Origin: Paludibacteraceae bacterium
GTDB lineage: Bacteria; Bacteroidota; Bacteroidia; Bacteroidales; Paludibacteraceae
DNA: 42,687 nucleotides
Direction of reading: 5' to 3'
NCBI GenBank assembly: GCA_024401475.1
Contig: JAKSKZ010000030.1
Coordinates: forward strand, 1 to 42,687
Part shown: positions 29,645 to 40,400 of the stretch, piece after piece
Numbering within the stretch: the stretch's first letter is position 1
Layout: each line of letters starts with the position of its first letter
Translations under genes and position numbers: made by a program
Notes under the pieces: model-generated
Seen by the model: the letters and a program-made list of their open reading frames with translations, nothing else
What the model was told of the DNA's origin: nothing
The model's database searches: none

Positions 29645-32600
29645 ATGAATTTTAATATGACAAAAAAAACATTGTTTAGCAGTGTAATTCGCAACACGTT
29701 CATGTTAGTTGCGACTACATTGTTCTTTACCCATTCTGCTTTTGCCGACGACTACTATTACACAATTGCCTCTACACAAGAATGTGGAGACTTGCACCAA
29801 GGCGTAATCCCCGCTAGTTCTTTTCGTAAAAAAGGGGAGGGAGAAAACATCATCGAATGGAAATGCAACAATTGTGAGGTCGAAACCGAAATTCTACTAA
29901 AAAGAACAAGACAAAGAACCGGCAACGTTCTTCTCGACACATTGGAGACGTTTGAAATCAAATGTATAACTCCGACAGACTCATTCATGCTCAACAAATA
30001 CACCTCTTTGAAGAGCATGGGTATTGTCAAAGAGATGCTTATCAAATCTCCAATCACACTTGCCTTCGACGAATTTGACAAGCCATATGCCCTCTATATT
30101 GGAGAGACGAAAAAACGCATTATTCCGGCAGCACCTTCTATCATCAGAAAATCAGGAAGTGACGTATTCTTCTGTCGTGGTGAGCTTCACTCTTTTGAAG
30201 CATCGTTACCTAAAGATGTCCCAGAAAGCGAAGCTTACTATCGTTGGTATATTGACGATGTCGAAATGACAGGCCGTAACGACCGTTGGTTTGACACCTA
30301 CTCTAGAACTACGTGGGAAGACGGCGAACACACCATTTCCTGCGACGTCAGCATTGGAAAAAATGGACTCAAGTCGAAAAAAGGCACCTACAAAATCATC
30401 CAATTGCCAGGAACAGACTGCTCTTTCTCAATCAAAGCCTTCCCTTATTGGGGAGCCGATTGTGAGTCAGACTTCTCTTCTTCTGACTTCCGCTACAATG
30501 AAAAAGTTCAATGGGGTAGCTTCTTGGTATCTCCTATCGACGACTATGTCCATTACTACATGGAGGTAATCAACAAGAAGATCTTGACATCCACCATCAC
30601 GAATGACAAGCACATCACTGATTTTGAATTGGTAAACAAAAGTGAGGCAGACTTGGATTATGCTTTCTTCCTTTTGCCTGTCAACCTAAAGATTCACGCA
30701 AAGGAACCATACACGCCAAGAACGGTTTACTTCAAAATAGAGGGAACGAACATCAACTTCTCTATGATTCCGTACATCACGCCAACGATCAGCGTCACAC
30801 CTGATTCTGCAAGCGTGTGCGAACGTTCATTCTCCGACGACACCGTAGAGGAGGCACTATACTGCAATGCGACAGGATTTTCGGATAACGAGTACTCTTG
30901 TAGTTGGTTCTACTCAAAAACAGAAAACGGAACATACCGATTGATGAGAAACCAAAACGACAAAAAGCTCGTACCAAAAAGAATCGGATACTACAAAGCA
31001 TTTGCGACGGATGGCGTTTTTGATGTATGGTCTAAGCCTATCCATGTAGGAAAAAGATCGGACAACTGCATCTCCGTCATGATAAAAAGCAGTACAGGCG
31101 AAGACTACTGTTGTAAAAATGGCACATTGAAATTAAGTGCATATCCTATGGGTGAGAACTACAAATTCCAATGGTACAAGGGTTCTGTCAATGGAGAGAA
31201 TTACAAAAAAGTAGAGAATGGCACAAGAAGAGAGTATAAAGCTGCCGTTTCAAAACCAGGAGAAGCATATTTTGTTCTCGTAATGAAAAATGGAGAGAGC
31301 GTAATGTCTGATCCATTCGTAGTAAAAGAACGCCCTGCCATTTCAAACAGCAAGTTGGAAATAGCAGCCTACCCTCAATCCGTTTGTCCTGGAAGATCGG
31401 TTGATTTGGTAGCCACCTTGGGTGACGGAAAGCCAAGGAAAGACGGGCTCGAATATTTGTTCGAATGGCACAAAAACGCCAACGGCAAGAACGAGATTTT
31501 GGCAGAGGTTAGTTCCAACGTGTTAAGTGTCGAACATTCAGAAATCATCGACAAAGAGAGTGAATTCTATATTATAGTGAAAGGTTGCGACGGATCCATA
31601 CGATCAGATAAAAGCGTGAACGTTCGCTTAAACAAGAACGAAAAGGTTTGCTCTTCGGGTCAATTCTATGTAAAGACAAGTGGAAACGATCATCAAGACG
31701 GTTCAAACTGGGAGAATGCTTATTCTTCTTTAAGCAAGGCTGTCAAAGCGGCAAACGAATTCAGCAACATTCCAGCATACATAGGTAAAGAGATCAAAAT
31801 TCATGTGGCAGCAGGAACCTATTTGCCAACTGAGCAAAAAGAGAATGCATACGAAATACCAACCAATACAACCATTTATGGTGGTTACTCAGAAACTCCG
31901 AAAGACAACGACAACTATTTTAGCGGAAGCAGAAATCCGTATTCTCCAGCTCGCGTAGATGCCAATGCTACTATTTTAAAAAGCAACTCCGGAGAGCAAA
32001 GACTATTCTCAGTAAAAAATGCAGACAACGTCAACTTCATAGGATTGAAGCTCGAGGGAGAAACGGTATTAAAGAAAGCTACGATTGGAGGTCGTGCCAT
32101 CCTCATAGAGAACTCAGCAGTCAACATTGACTCTTGTACATTCACAGGTTTCCACGCAGACAAAGCATTTGAAAAGCCATTGACTGTCGTCTCTCTCGTC
32201 AGAGGCAAACAACACAGGAAGAACATGGTCAATATCTCTAACACGTCTTTCTTTGCAAACATGGGTGGTCAAATCGGTTCTTGTGTAGGCATTGAATCTG
32301 AAGGCGAAATAAACATAAAGAGTTGTACATTCTCTAACAATAACACACAATACTATGGTGGTGTTGCCGTATTGAGTTACAATGCCAGTCCTACGGTGAA
32401 CATCGTCAATTCCACATTCTTTGACAACAGCACTCCGGAAGGCTTCGGTTACTACGGCCGTTCCGTATTAAGAATGGTCGGTGCTAATCCTAAATTCAAC
32501 ATCTACGGAAGCACTATTTCCGATCATTTCTACAAAGAAGATGGTAGTTTGAAGATTTACAACTCCATTGTCGAATGTGCAGGAAAAGCGGATGTTTACG

Positions 32601-33499
32601 AGAACAACTTCCCTAAAGAGAGCGAGTTCTCTGAAGACAGCAAGAACACACGCACCGAAAATTTCAAATACCTTTCTAACTTTAAAGGATTTGGACCTAA
32701 CAAGATGCAAAAGACAGACGGCTTCACTTTAGTCATGATCCCAACCAACAAGATTGGAATTATCGGAAAAGCCGGAGCGCCTAACGCGAAGTCGATGACA
32801 GACCAAAGAGGCCATATCCGTAACAAACTATCATGTACATATGGTGCATACGAGGAAGACTTCACGGCTATCAAAACTACAGATAACCAATGTAGCAACG
32901 GAGAAACAAAAGCATCTTTGACATCCGATGTTTGTGGTCTAAAAGAAGTAAAACTACAATGGGTCAACAATTATATGGACATAGACGGTGCAACGGGCAA
33001 AGACTTGAACAATGTTGGCATTGGAACCTATTGGTTGGAGGCAAGCGGAGAAAACAGCGAAGGCAGAACAGTGATGATCCGATCTAACGAAATAAGGATT
33101 TCCGACATTTGTACAGAACCGGGCATTTACTATGTAAAAACCAATGAAAACGGAGGTGATGACCGAAATAGTGGTATGACCTGGAACCAACCATTTGAGA
33201 CCATAGAAAAAGCCATTGAAGTCGCAAACGAATACACACAAAAGAGCAAAGGAAAACCCGCAACGATCTACATCGCAGCAGGAAACTATACGCCAAGCGA
33301 CAAAATTGACGCTTTGTGTGCTGCTTCAACAAAAGTTACTATTTTCGGATCATTCCCTGACGATGCGAAAAAAGGAGACAAGGCTCTTCAAATGAAGAGC
33401 GAAACAGAAAAATTTCAGACAAAAATTAGTCAGAAAAAAATCAAACAAGGCAAAATCAAATGGGGCAAAGTCATTGTCAATGATTGCTTCTTTGAATAA
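29645..33499 (+). CDS. Large secreted Ig-like/parallel beta-helix protein without sorting domain
   Basis: 1284 residues. Signal peptide ~1-35 (SVIRNTFMLVATTLFFTHSA). ATG 29657 is a possible alternative start four codons in. The N-terminal half carries Ig/PKD-like segments with paired cysteines (FFCRGELHSFEASL, YYRWYIDDVEMTG, CPGRSVDLVATLGDG). A right-handed beta-helix module starts near 673 (FYVKTSGNDHQDGSNWENAY, IHVAAGTYLPTEQ, TIYGGYSETPKDNDNY) and runs to ~1085 with typical helix rungs (NIDSCTFTGF, NIKSCTFSNNNTQYYGG). After another Ig-like spacer a second module opens near 1162 (YYVKTNENGGDDRNSGMTW, IYIAAGNYTPSD, TIFGSFPDDAKKGD), but the protein ends ~45 residues later in a lysine-rich tail. 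No T9SS sorting domain is seen, unlike its neighbours. Likely an adhesin or glycan-binding surface protein, possibly C-terminally truncated. Confidence 0.85.
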   Translation: MNFNMTKKTLFSSVIRNTFMLVATTLFFTHSAFADDYYYTIASTQECGDLHQGVIPASSFRKKGEGENIIEWKCNNCEVETEILLKRTRQRTGNVLLDTLETFEIKCITPTDSFMLNKYTSLKSMGIVKEMLIKSPITLAFDEFDKPYALYIGETKKRIIPAAPSIIRKSGSDVFFCRGELHSFEASLPKDVPESEAYYRWYIDDVEMTGRNDRWFDTYSRTTWEDGEHTISCDVSIGKNGLKSKKGTYKIIQLPGTDCSFSIKAFPYWGADCESDFSSSDFRYNEKVQWGSFLVSPIDDYVHYYMEVINKKILTSTITNDKHITDFELVNKSEADLDYAFFLLPVNLKIHAKEPYTPRTVYFKIEGTNINFSMIPYITPTISVTPDSASVCERSFSDDTVEEALYCNATGFSDNEYSCSWFYSKTENGTYRLMRNQNDKKLVPKRIGYYKAFATDGVFDVWSKPIHVGKRSDNCISVMIKSSTGEDYCCKNGTLKLSAYPMGENYKFQWYKGSVNGENYKKVENGTRREYKAAVSKPGEAYFVLVMKNGESVMSDPFVVKERPAISNSKLEIAAYPQSVCPGRSVDLVATLGDGKPRKDGLEYLFEWHKNANGKNEILAEVSSNVLSVEHSEIIDKESEFYIIVKGCDGSIRSDKSVNVRLNKNEKVCSSGQFYVKTSGNDHQDGSNWENAYSSLSKAVKAANEFSNIPAYIGKEIKIHVAAGTYLPTEQKENAYEIPTNTTIYGGYSETPKDNDNYFSGSRNPYSPARVDANATILKSNSGEQRLFSVKNADNVNFIGLKLEGETVLKKATIGGRAILIENSAVNIDSCTFTGFHADKAFEKPLTVVSLVRGKQHRKNMVNISNTSFFANMGGQIGSCVGIESEGEINIKSCTFSNNNTQYYGGVAVLSYNASPTVNIVNSTFFDNSTPEGFGYYGRSVLRMVGANPKFNIYGSTISDHFYKEDGSLKIYNSIVECAGKADVYENNFPKESEFSEDSKNTRTENFKYLSNFKGFGPNKMQKTDGFTLVMIPTNKIGIIGKAGAPNAKSMTDQRGHIRNKLSCTYGAYEEDFTAIKTTDNQCSNGETKASLTSDVCGLKEVKLQWVNNYMDIDGATGKDLNNVGIGTYWLEASGENSEGRTVMIRSNEIRISDICTEPGIYYVKTNENGGDDRNSGMTWNQPFETIEKAIEVANEYTQKSKGKPATIYIAAGNYTPSDKIDALCAASTKVTIFGSFPDDAKKGDKALQMKSETEKFQTKISQKKIKQGKIKWGKVIVNDCFFE

Positions 33500-33506
33500 T
33501 GACATC

Positions 33507-33542
33507 AGCAGGAAACTCGACCATACGGGTTTCCTGCTTTAT
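33507..33542 (+). terminator. Terminator of the beta-helix protein gene
   Basis: A perfect 10-bp stem (AGCAGGAAAC with GTTTCCTGCT) around a 12-base loop, followed by a short TTTAT. It begins eight bases past the stop codon; the T-run is weak. Confidence 0.7.
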
Positions 33543-33604
33543 AATAGGCTTTGACACGGCTATCTTCAATAGCAAAAACATAGAGAACGAGTAGATCGGT
33601 GACG

Positions 33605-34912
33605 ATGAATAGAGAAATTCTAAAATTAGCCCTTCCTGCTATCATTACAAACATTTCAGTTCCCTTATTAGGATTAGTGGACACATTTATTGTGGGACAC
33701 TTATCCGTGGTCTATTTAGGTGCAATAGGAACAGGGAGTGCATTGATAAGCATGCTATATTGGAATTTCGGATTCATACGAATGAGCACAAGCGGAATAA
33801 CAGCTCAAGCCTATGGCAAAAAAGAGAGTGCAGAAATGGCGAATGTGCTTACAAGAGCATTGCTTTTTTCATTTATTGCTGTAACATTCATCCTCTCCAT
33901 AAAGGAACCATTTTGCGAGTTTGTTTTCAAATTCATGGAGACACCAGAGGAGATAAGAGAATATGCTAAAGAATATTTCAGCATCTGCATTTGGGGAGTC
34001 ATTCCTATCCTATCTTTATATGCCTTGAAAGGTTGGCTTATTGGCATGCAGAACACGTTATACCCCATGATTATATCCATACTAATGAACGGCATCAACA
34101 TTCTATTAAGTTGCCTATTCGTATTCCACCTAAACATGGAAATCGAAGGCGTTGCTTATGGGACGCTATTCTCACAATACATAGCCTTAATTATCGGCAT
34201 TGGATTATGGTTGTACAAATACAATCACTTGATTCCCCTAATTTGCTGGAAGAAATCCATTGAAATAGGCAAAATGCTACGGTTACTAAAAATAAATGGG
34301 GCCATATTTATCCGTTCACTATGTTTAGTGGCAGTAACCACCTTTATCCCTTTTGCTGGAGCTAAAGAAGGGGCTATCATTCTGGCAGGCAACACTCTTC
34401 TAATGCAATTATTCACACTATTCTCCTACTTCTCAGATGGTTTTGCTTACGCTGGTGAGGCTCTTGTCGGCAAATTCATTGGAGGGGAAAAGAAAAAAGA
34501 AATGGGGAATGCTGTTCGTCATCTCTTTATATGGGGATTGGGGATTGCCATCTTTTTCGCCTTGTCGTATGCCGTAGGCACCAAGAACATTCTATCTATT
34601 CTAACGAATCAAACAGAAGTAATTCAAGAAATCGCACCTTACATCATTTGGGTAGTTGCCATCCCTATAGTGAGTTTTGCCGCATTCCTATGGGACGGCA
34701 TTATGATTGGGGCAACACAAATCCGCCCTATGCTTTATGGCACAGCCTCAGCGGCCATTCTATTTTTCACTCTCTACACAAACTTGGTAGATTATTGGCA
34801 CAACCATGCAATCTGGTTGGCCTTCGTATGCTATTTAGCAACAAGAAGCATCATACAAACAACATGGTGGTTATTCCACTCCAACAACATCATAAAGGGG
34901 AACAGACAATGA
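33605..34912 (+). CDS. MATE-family multidrug/organic cation efflux transporter
   Basis: 435 residues from ATG 33605 (MNREILKLALPAIITNISVP); a GTG two codons earlier is also in frame but less likely. About twelve hydrophobic membrane segments. MATE features include the N-terminal LALPAIITNISVPLLGLVDT, FIVGHLSVVYLGAIGTGSAL and the symmetric second half with GNTLLMQLFTLFSYFSDGFA and GEALVGKFIGG. MATE proteins of the DinF/NorM group expel drugs or toxic compounds in exchange for Na+ or H+ across the inner membrane. The stop codon overlaps the next start by four bases (ATGA), indicating translational coupling with the DUF4421-like gene. Confidence 0.92.
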   Translation: MNREILKLALPAIITNISVPLLGLVDTFIVGHLSVVYLGAIGTGSALISMLYWNFGFIRMSTSGITAQAYGKKESAEMANVLTRALLFSFIAVTFILSIKEPFCEFVFKFMETPEEIREYAKEYFSICIWGVIPILSLYALKGWLIGMQNTLYPMIISILMNGINILLSCLFVFHLNMEIEGVAYGTLFSQYIALIIGIGLWLYKYNHLIPLICWKKSIEIGKMLRLLKINGAIFIRSLCLVAVTTFIPFAGAKEGAIILAGNTLLMQLFTLFSYFSDGFAYAGEALVGKFIGGEKKKEMGNAVRHLFIWGLGIAIFFALSYAVGTKNILSILTNQTEVIQEIAPYIIWVVAIPIVSFAAFLWDGIMIGATQIRPMLYGTASAAILFFTLYTNLVDYWHNHAIWLAFVCYLATRSIIQTTWWLFHSNNIIKGNRQ

Positions 34913-35880
34913 AATATGCCAAATACATATTACTATTGGCTCTTATTGCCATTACCCAACCATCAAATGCCCAAACAAGGAAAGAGGGGTTCTTCAATTG
35001 GATTGACAGGACTTTTTTTAGTTTCGATAGCACTTATGTCTATTCATATCCAACAAGATTAACTTTGACCCTTCAAAATAGGACTTGGAGAGACATATAC
35101 ACATTCGACATAGATAAGGGAAACGAACTAAGGGTAAAGTCCAAATATCTTTCTGACATTTCTATCAGCGTTGGATATAGCATCCTATCGTTAGGATACA
35201 CACTTGGAATGAATAAGATCACTGGCGACAAAGACGCAAAATACGATAGATTCGACTTGAGTCTCAAATGTAACATGTTAGCACTGGATTTGAGTTCGGC
35301 CACAAACGAGAGTGAAACCACCCTATACAACAAAGATTATTCAAGTCCATTTTACGGCTTGAAAATGAATATGCAAGAGGCTTCATTGACTTACTATTTC
35401 AAATATAAAAAATACTCAAACGAGGCCGCTTATTCAAGTTGCTACCCCTACCGCCAAATCAAGAATGCAGGTTCACCCATCATCGGAATTTATTACGGCA
35501 AACATGACATCAACTGTGATTTGACAAAAATACCTGACGAATTTGAATTAAACATCTCCGAAGAAGAGACAAAAAAACACATACGCAATCAAGACTTATG
35601 CGTCAATGGTGGCTATGGATACAATTTTGTATTTGCAAAAGGATGGTTATTAAATGGAACAGCAATTCCTTCTATCGGACTTCGCATTCACGATGACGAG
35701 ACAAGCGGCAAATATCAATTCGCCACCAACAGCAAACTAAAAGCAGCCTGCACCTACAACTCCAGATATTTCTTCGGTGGAATATCTTTTCAATATTCAA
35801 CCTACTGGTATATCACCAAAGGCTACACAATTGAAAACTCAATTGGAGCTTGCACCTTGAACGTTGGCGTGAGGTTTTAA
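34909..35880 (+). CDS. DUF4421-like outer-membrane-type protein
   Basis: 323 residues from ATG 34909, chosen over earlier in-frame starts inside the MATE gene because it gives a signal peptide (MKYAKYILLLALIAITQPSN, cleaved near AQ) and overlaps the MATE stop as ATGA, with GGGG a few bases upstream. The mature part alternates aromatic beta-strands (YSYPTRLTLTLQNRTWRD, SISVGYSILSLGYTLGMN, KYDRFDLSLKCNMLALDL) and ends in an outer-membrane-barrel-like phenylalanine (TLNVGVRF). It resembles the DUF4421 family, which has no known function. Coupling to a MATE transporter suggests a shared task in the envelope, but nothing more specific can be said. Confidence 0.8.
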   Translation: MKYAKYILLLALIAITQPSNAQTRKEGFFNWIDRTFFSFDSTYVYSYPTRLTLTLQNRTWRDIYTFDIDKGNELRVKSKYLSDISISVGYSILSLGYTLGMNKITGDKDAKYDRFDLSLKCNMLALDLSSATNESETTLYNKDYSSPFYGLKMNMQEASLTYYFKYKKYSNEAAYSSCYPYRQIKNAGSPIIGIYYGKHDINCDLTKIPDEFELNISEEETKKHIRNQDLCVNGGYGYNFVFAKGWLLNGTAIPSIGLRIHDDETSGKYQFATNSKLKAACTYNSRYFFGGISFQYSTYWYITKGYTIENSIGACTLNVGVRF

Positions 35881-35890
35881 TACAGGCAAA

Positions 35891-35990
35891 CTCTATAAAT
35901 CCACCGTTTGGGGGAACAAGTGGCTTCTTACTTCCGTTCAGCAATCTGCTCACCTCAATTTCGAAAACCACTCGAAATTAATTTATAGAG
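35891..35990. repeat. Dispersed intergenic repeat, copy 2, flanked by 10-bp inverted repeats
   Basis: CTCTATAAAT (35891-35900) and ATTTATAGAG (35981-35990) are exact inverted repeats. Inside is a hairpin AATTTCGA/TCGAAATT (35957-35979). Read on the minus strand it shares blocks with 20409-20549 (CTCTATAAATTAATTTCGAG and GAGCAGATTGCTGAACGGAA). It lies between convergent genes. It carries no protein. Confidence 0.55.
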
Positions 35991-35999
35991 CCCCGCATA

Positions 36000-36032
36000 A
36001 AAAAAAAAATGGCGTCTTGATAAAGGAGACGC
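36000..36032 (-). terminator. Terminator of rimO
   Basis: Minus strand: ATGGCGTCT pairs with AGACGCCAT around a ~9-base loop, then a T-run of about ten. It lies about 25 bases past the rimO stop at 36058. Confidence 0.9.
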
Positions 36033-36057
36033 CATCTACAAGCTATAACTCTTAGAG

Positions 36058-37353
36058 TCATACTATCTCCGCATACAAATCAAAGTCTTCCGCGCCTGTG
36101 ATTTTCACTTGGTAGAAAGATCCTACCTGCAAAACTTTATCTTTTGATATTAAAACTTCAGGATCAACTTCCGGAGAATCAAATTCAGTACGACCAATAT
36201 AATAGTCAGGCAATTCTCTATCCACAATGACCTTCATCTCCTGCCCTATCTTTGAACTATTTATCTCCCAAGAGATGTTTTGTTGTAAAGCCATCAGTCT
36301 ATCCACACGTTCAGATTTGACCTCAAAAGGAATATTATCCTCGTAGTGATTGGCTGAATAAGTGCCCTCCTCCTCCGAGTAAGGGAATGCACCCATACGC
36401 TCGAAACGAGCTTTAGATACAAAGTCCATTAAATCGTCAAAATCAGCATCCTCTTCGCCTGGATGACCAACAATCAATGTAGTTCTCAAATGAATACCAG
36501 GCACCTCTTCACGAATCTTATCAATCAAGGCATAAGTATCCTCCTTCGTAACATGACGATGCATCATATCGAGCATCTTATCACTAATATGCTGTAATGC
36601 AATATCGAGATATTTACATACATTCTTGCGCTCACGCATCACTCGCAACAAATCGAATGGAAATTTAGCTGGATAGGCATAATGCAAACGAATCCACTCC
36701 ACTCCGGGCACATCCGATATTTGCTCCACCAAAGCAGCCAAACGATTCTCCCCGTACAAATCAATGCCGTAATAAGTCAAATCTTGAGCTATGACCTGAA
36801 ACTCTTTCACTCCTTGAGAAACGAGCCATTTCACCTCATCAACAATTTCTTCCATTGGTCGAGATTTATATCGGCCAGTGATGATTGGGATAGCACAATA
36901 AGAGCAACAACGGTTACAGCCTTCCGAGATCTTCAAATAAGCATAATGAGATGGTGTGGTCAATGTACGTTCCAACGAAAGGGCGTCATCATAACTCTTA
37001 CCCAAATCTGCCAACAAATTCTTCCAATTGAACTTACCATAGAAATGGTCCACCTCTGGCAATTCGCCCGGCAACTCCTTCATATATCGTTCGGACAAAC
37101 AACCCATCACATAAAGTTTCTTAATCTTCTTTTTTTGCTTAAGCTGGCCCATTTGGAGAATCATATTAATAGATTCCTCTTTCGCATCACCAATAAAACC
37201 GCAAGTATTAACGATTGCTATCTCTCCTTTGGGATTCTCCGGATCATGTTCAACAGTATATCCATTTGCTTCCAACTGTCGACTAAGCATCTCCGAATCA
37301 ACCAAGTTTTTCGAACAACCCAAATTAATTATACTAATCAAATTCTTTTTCAT
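36058..37353 (-). CDS. rimO: Ribosomal protein S12 methylthiotransferase RimO
   Basis: 431 residues from ATG 37353 (MKKNLISIINLGCSKNLVDS). The open frame reaches back to 37461, but that extension crosses the terminator of the upstream gene and lacks family sequence. The N-terminal UPF0004 domain has three cysteines for the auxiliary cluster (LGCSKN, VNTCGFI, VMGCLSER). The radical-SAM motif is CNRCCSYCAIP (CxxxCxxC) at ~145-155. A TRAM domain closes the chain (MKVIVDRELPDYYIGRTEFD). RimO adds a methylthio group to an aspartate of ribosomal protein S12, using SAM and two iron-sulphur clusters in the cytoplasm. Single-gene unit with its own terminator; no promoter was recognised. Confidence 0.95.
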   Translation of the reverse strand: MKKNLISIINLGCSKNLVDSEMLSRQLEANGYTVEHDPENPKGEIAIVNTCGFIGDAKEESINMILQMGQLKQKKKIKKLYVMGCLSERYMKELPGELPEVDHFYGKFNWKNLLADLGKSYDDALSLERTLTTPSHYAYLKISEGCNRCCSYCAIPIITGRYKSRPMEEIVDEVKWLVSQGVKEFQVIAQDLTYYGIDLYGENRLAALVEQISDVPGVEWIRLHYAYPAKFPFDLLRVMRERKNVCKYLDIALQHISDKMLDMMHRHVTKEDTYALIDKIREEVPGIHLRTTLIVGHPGEEDADFDDLMDFVSKARFERMGAFPYSEEEGTYSANHYEDNIPFEVKSERVDRLMALQQNISWEINSSKIGQEMKVIVDRELPDYYIGRTEFDSPEVDPEVLISKDKVLQVGSFYQVKITGAEDFDLYAEIV

Positions 37354-37411
37354 TAGATATCGAATTGGAATTGGAAGGTTCTTGCAAAAACAAGTTCGCG
37401 TTCCATAATAC

Positions 37412-37444
37412 AAAAAGAGGGGGATCCAAAGGACTCCCCTCTTC
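37412..37444 (-). terminator. Terminator of the giant repeat protein gene
   Basis: Minus strand: AGAGGGGAGTCC pairs with GGATCCCCCTCT (one mismatch) around TTT, followed by TTTTTG. It lies about 18 bases past the stop at 37462 and ahead of the rimO start. Confidence 0.85.
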
Positions 37445-37461
37445 CATTTTATTTTAATCAA

Positions 37462-40400
37462 TTACTTTAACAACACTATTTCTATAGTTCCTTGCAAGAC
37501 TGTTCCATCTCTCATAGCCACCTCATAGAAGTAAACTCCTGGATCTGCCATTTCACCATTAGTTGAACCATCCCAACCATCCATACCCTCAAATATCAAT
37601 TGGCTGTAACGGTTGAAAATCTTAACAGGGAACGATTTCATGAATACGTCGTTCATACCATCGACAGTGAATGGAGTAATTGCAGTCGGCAACTTATCGT
37701 TTACATTTACTGTAACTACATTTCCAGAGATTGATGGACAAACCTCATTCGAAAGAACGACATAGTAAGCTGTAGTATCACGAGGACCACGCTCAATTGA
37801 AGTTTGACCATTGTGAATGTATGACTCGTAAATCACCTCATCCTCTATGTCATCGACATCATCAAATACGAAATGCTCATCACCCTCTCCTACGAAGAAT
37901 CTACGGTCAAACTTGCCTTTGACAGCATACCATTGACACAACAAGCGACCATAATTAGAATGAAGCGAAAGTTTCACTTGATCACCCAACCAAATGGTTG
38001 AATTTTCCTTCTCGTTCACTGTAACGAAGATTTCATCAGACCTGAGTCGGTCATAGACATCAACCATGATTGAATCACGAACCTTATAATCATCTGTTCT
38101 GAACAAGTAATAATAGATCGAATCAGCTCCAAGCAACTTCATTGTATCCTTATGTGTTGTCGGGATAGAATCACCAATACAGAAATCATAATAAGTGTCA
38201 ATTGAAGTTGATCGACCACACTCATTCTCTGCATAATAAATGAATGAAGAACTATCTTGTTGGATGAAGATTGAATCTCCATACTTATAATCAACACCAT
38301 TCAACAACCATCCTTCTTTTGTTATAACGCCACCCTTGTCATCCACACATCTCAAATAACTATTGAGTGTCACGCTATCAACACCATTGAATTCGCAGAC
38401 TTTCTCCAAACCAGAGCCCATCGTAATTCTTGGACGCTCCTTAATTTCCAAGAAAGAATTAGCAGTATCCGAACACAAGGTCAAGGTATCCATTGCCACG
38501 AAATAATAGTGACCACTTTGTGACTGCTTACGCAAATTAATTCGAGCATTCTTTACCGAATCTGCCATTGCAGAAGAGCCAAGAGTTCTTGAGGAGAACT
38601 TATTCATGTATGTATTCGGGTTGTTACTGTAAACCAAATGAGACTCGGCTACAGTATCCAAATAACAGTCATAAACGAAAGCGGTTGGTATGTATGTATA
38701 CGAACCATCCCAATCCTCTACGAGATTGTCACCCTTAGCCAAACGAACTTGTTGAGACCACAATGTAAGAGGGTTTCTATCATCAGCACAAAGAGCAGTA
38801 TCGAAAGCTGTCACTGTTACAATCTCTTCCCTCTGAGGGACTAACACATACTTGTCAAGAGAAGAACGATTACCACACATATCCTCTACATAGACCTTGA
38901 CTGTAAGTGACGCCTTGATCAAAGTATGAGCCTCAGGCGTTTGATAAACCTTGATATTAGTAATGTCTGTACAGTTATCAGAAACTATAGACTTAACCTC
39001 TACTGTGAAGTCAGGAACACCAAACGTACATCCCTTGTTGTAGATAGAGAGAACGGTATCCTTCCAATCTTTAGGGAATGTAAATTCAGGAGCCATCGTA
39101 TCGACAATCGTCACATATTGAGTATGCGATGTCTTATTCTCGCATCGGTCTTCTGCCGTCCAAACACGAGTGATTGTGTAGTTGTAATAGTCACAAGAAT
39201 TTGGATCATTTCCTCTTGTAGAAGACTCAGAGAACTTAACATCAACCGGTGTTGGAAGACAATCATCGTCAGCTGTTATAGTCATTGCAACTGGAATTTC
39301 ATCCGTACAAGCCAATTTGATGTGATTAGGTGCATCGCTCAAAGATGGAGCGACATTGTCCACTACATGAATCTTTTGCTTACATTGGATGTCATTGTTT
39401 CGAACATCAGTTACTTGATACGTTCTCACGACATAGAAATCACAATGCTCATCAGTAGGAACCTCATCAGTCAAAACCTTGAACGAACCTTCTACAATCT
39501 TTGATTCATTAGAGAATTCTCCACCAGCCAATTTAAACTCAGCGTAAGTAGCGTAAGCAGCTGGCAAGTTTTCCACACATTGAACAGCCTCATTAATATC
39601 CCTAGGACAAATCAAATCATCAACAACCCAATCCTCTACGACTACGACTTGAGAGCATGAGTCTGAATTACCTGAAGCATCCGTATATACCCAAACCACT
39701 TTTGTCTTCGTATTCAATAGATAAGGATCGTCCATTGACTTGCCATCCTCTCGATGACCAACCGCCACAATCTCGCCGTCACACTTATCTGTAACAGAAG
39801 GAACCACAAGACCTGCAGCCTTAGCCTCTTCTGCCGTCACTGAATTATCAGAAACTGATTCAGAAGTAATTCTCACCTTGATAGTATCCTTCAAAATCGT
39901 ACAATCAACAACTGGAGGCAAGGTGTCTTTAACCACCACATTCTGAACACAAGTGCGAACACCCGTGCTGAGAGGACTCTTGAATGTCCAATCAATCACA
40001 GTAACACCCTTCTTAAACACTGCAGTCATTGGTTCACCATCTTGACGAGAAGCAACACCTGGAACAGGAATACCCGTACAAGAATCTTTTGCGACAGGGA
40101 TATTCAAATTCAACTTAGTTCCATCAAATTCACACTCATCAAGAGTCAAGTATAGAATTGTATCTTTCAAAGACTCACAATCAAAGATCGGCTTGTTTTG
40201 ACCATATACATATACATATTGATCACACTCTTTAGCCACCGCATTAATCATAGAGTCTATGAAAACCCAATGAACTTTCAATGTATCTCCAACCTTAGCC
40301 GAAACATTTTCGACCAAAACATCATCTACATAAGCCTTACCTGGAATTTCGACCTTTGTACAAGAATCAATTGCCGCATGAGAGCCAAGAGCTTCAACCA

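Noticed and set aside
34531..34908. Extension of the DUF4421-like protein into the MATE gene
   Set aside because: The sequence is an out-of-frame shadow of the MATE gene and would precede a clear signal peptide.
37354..37461. N-terminal extension of RimO
   Set aside because: It overlaps the terminator of the upstream gene, and the family N-terminus begins at MKKNLISIINLGC.
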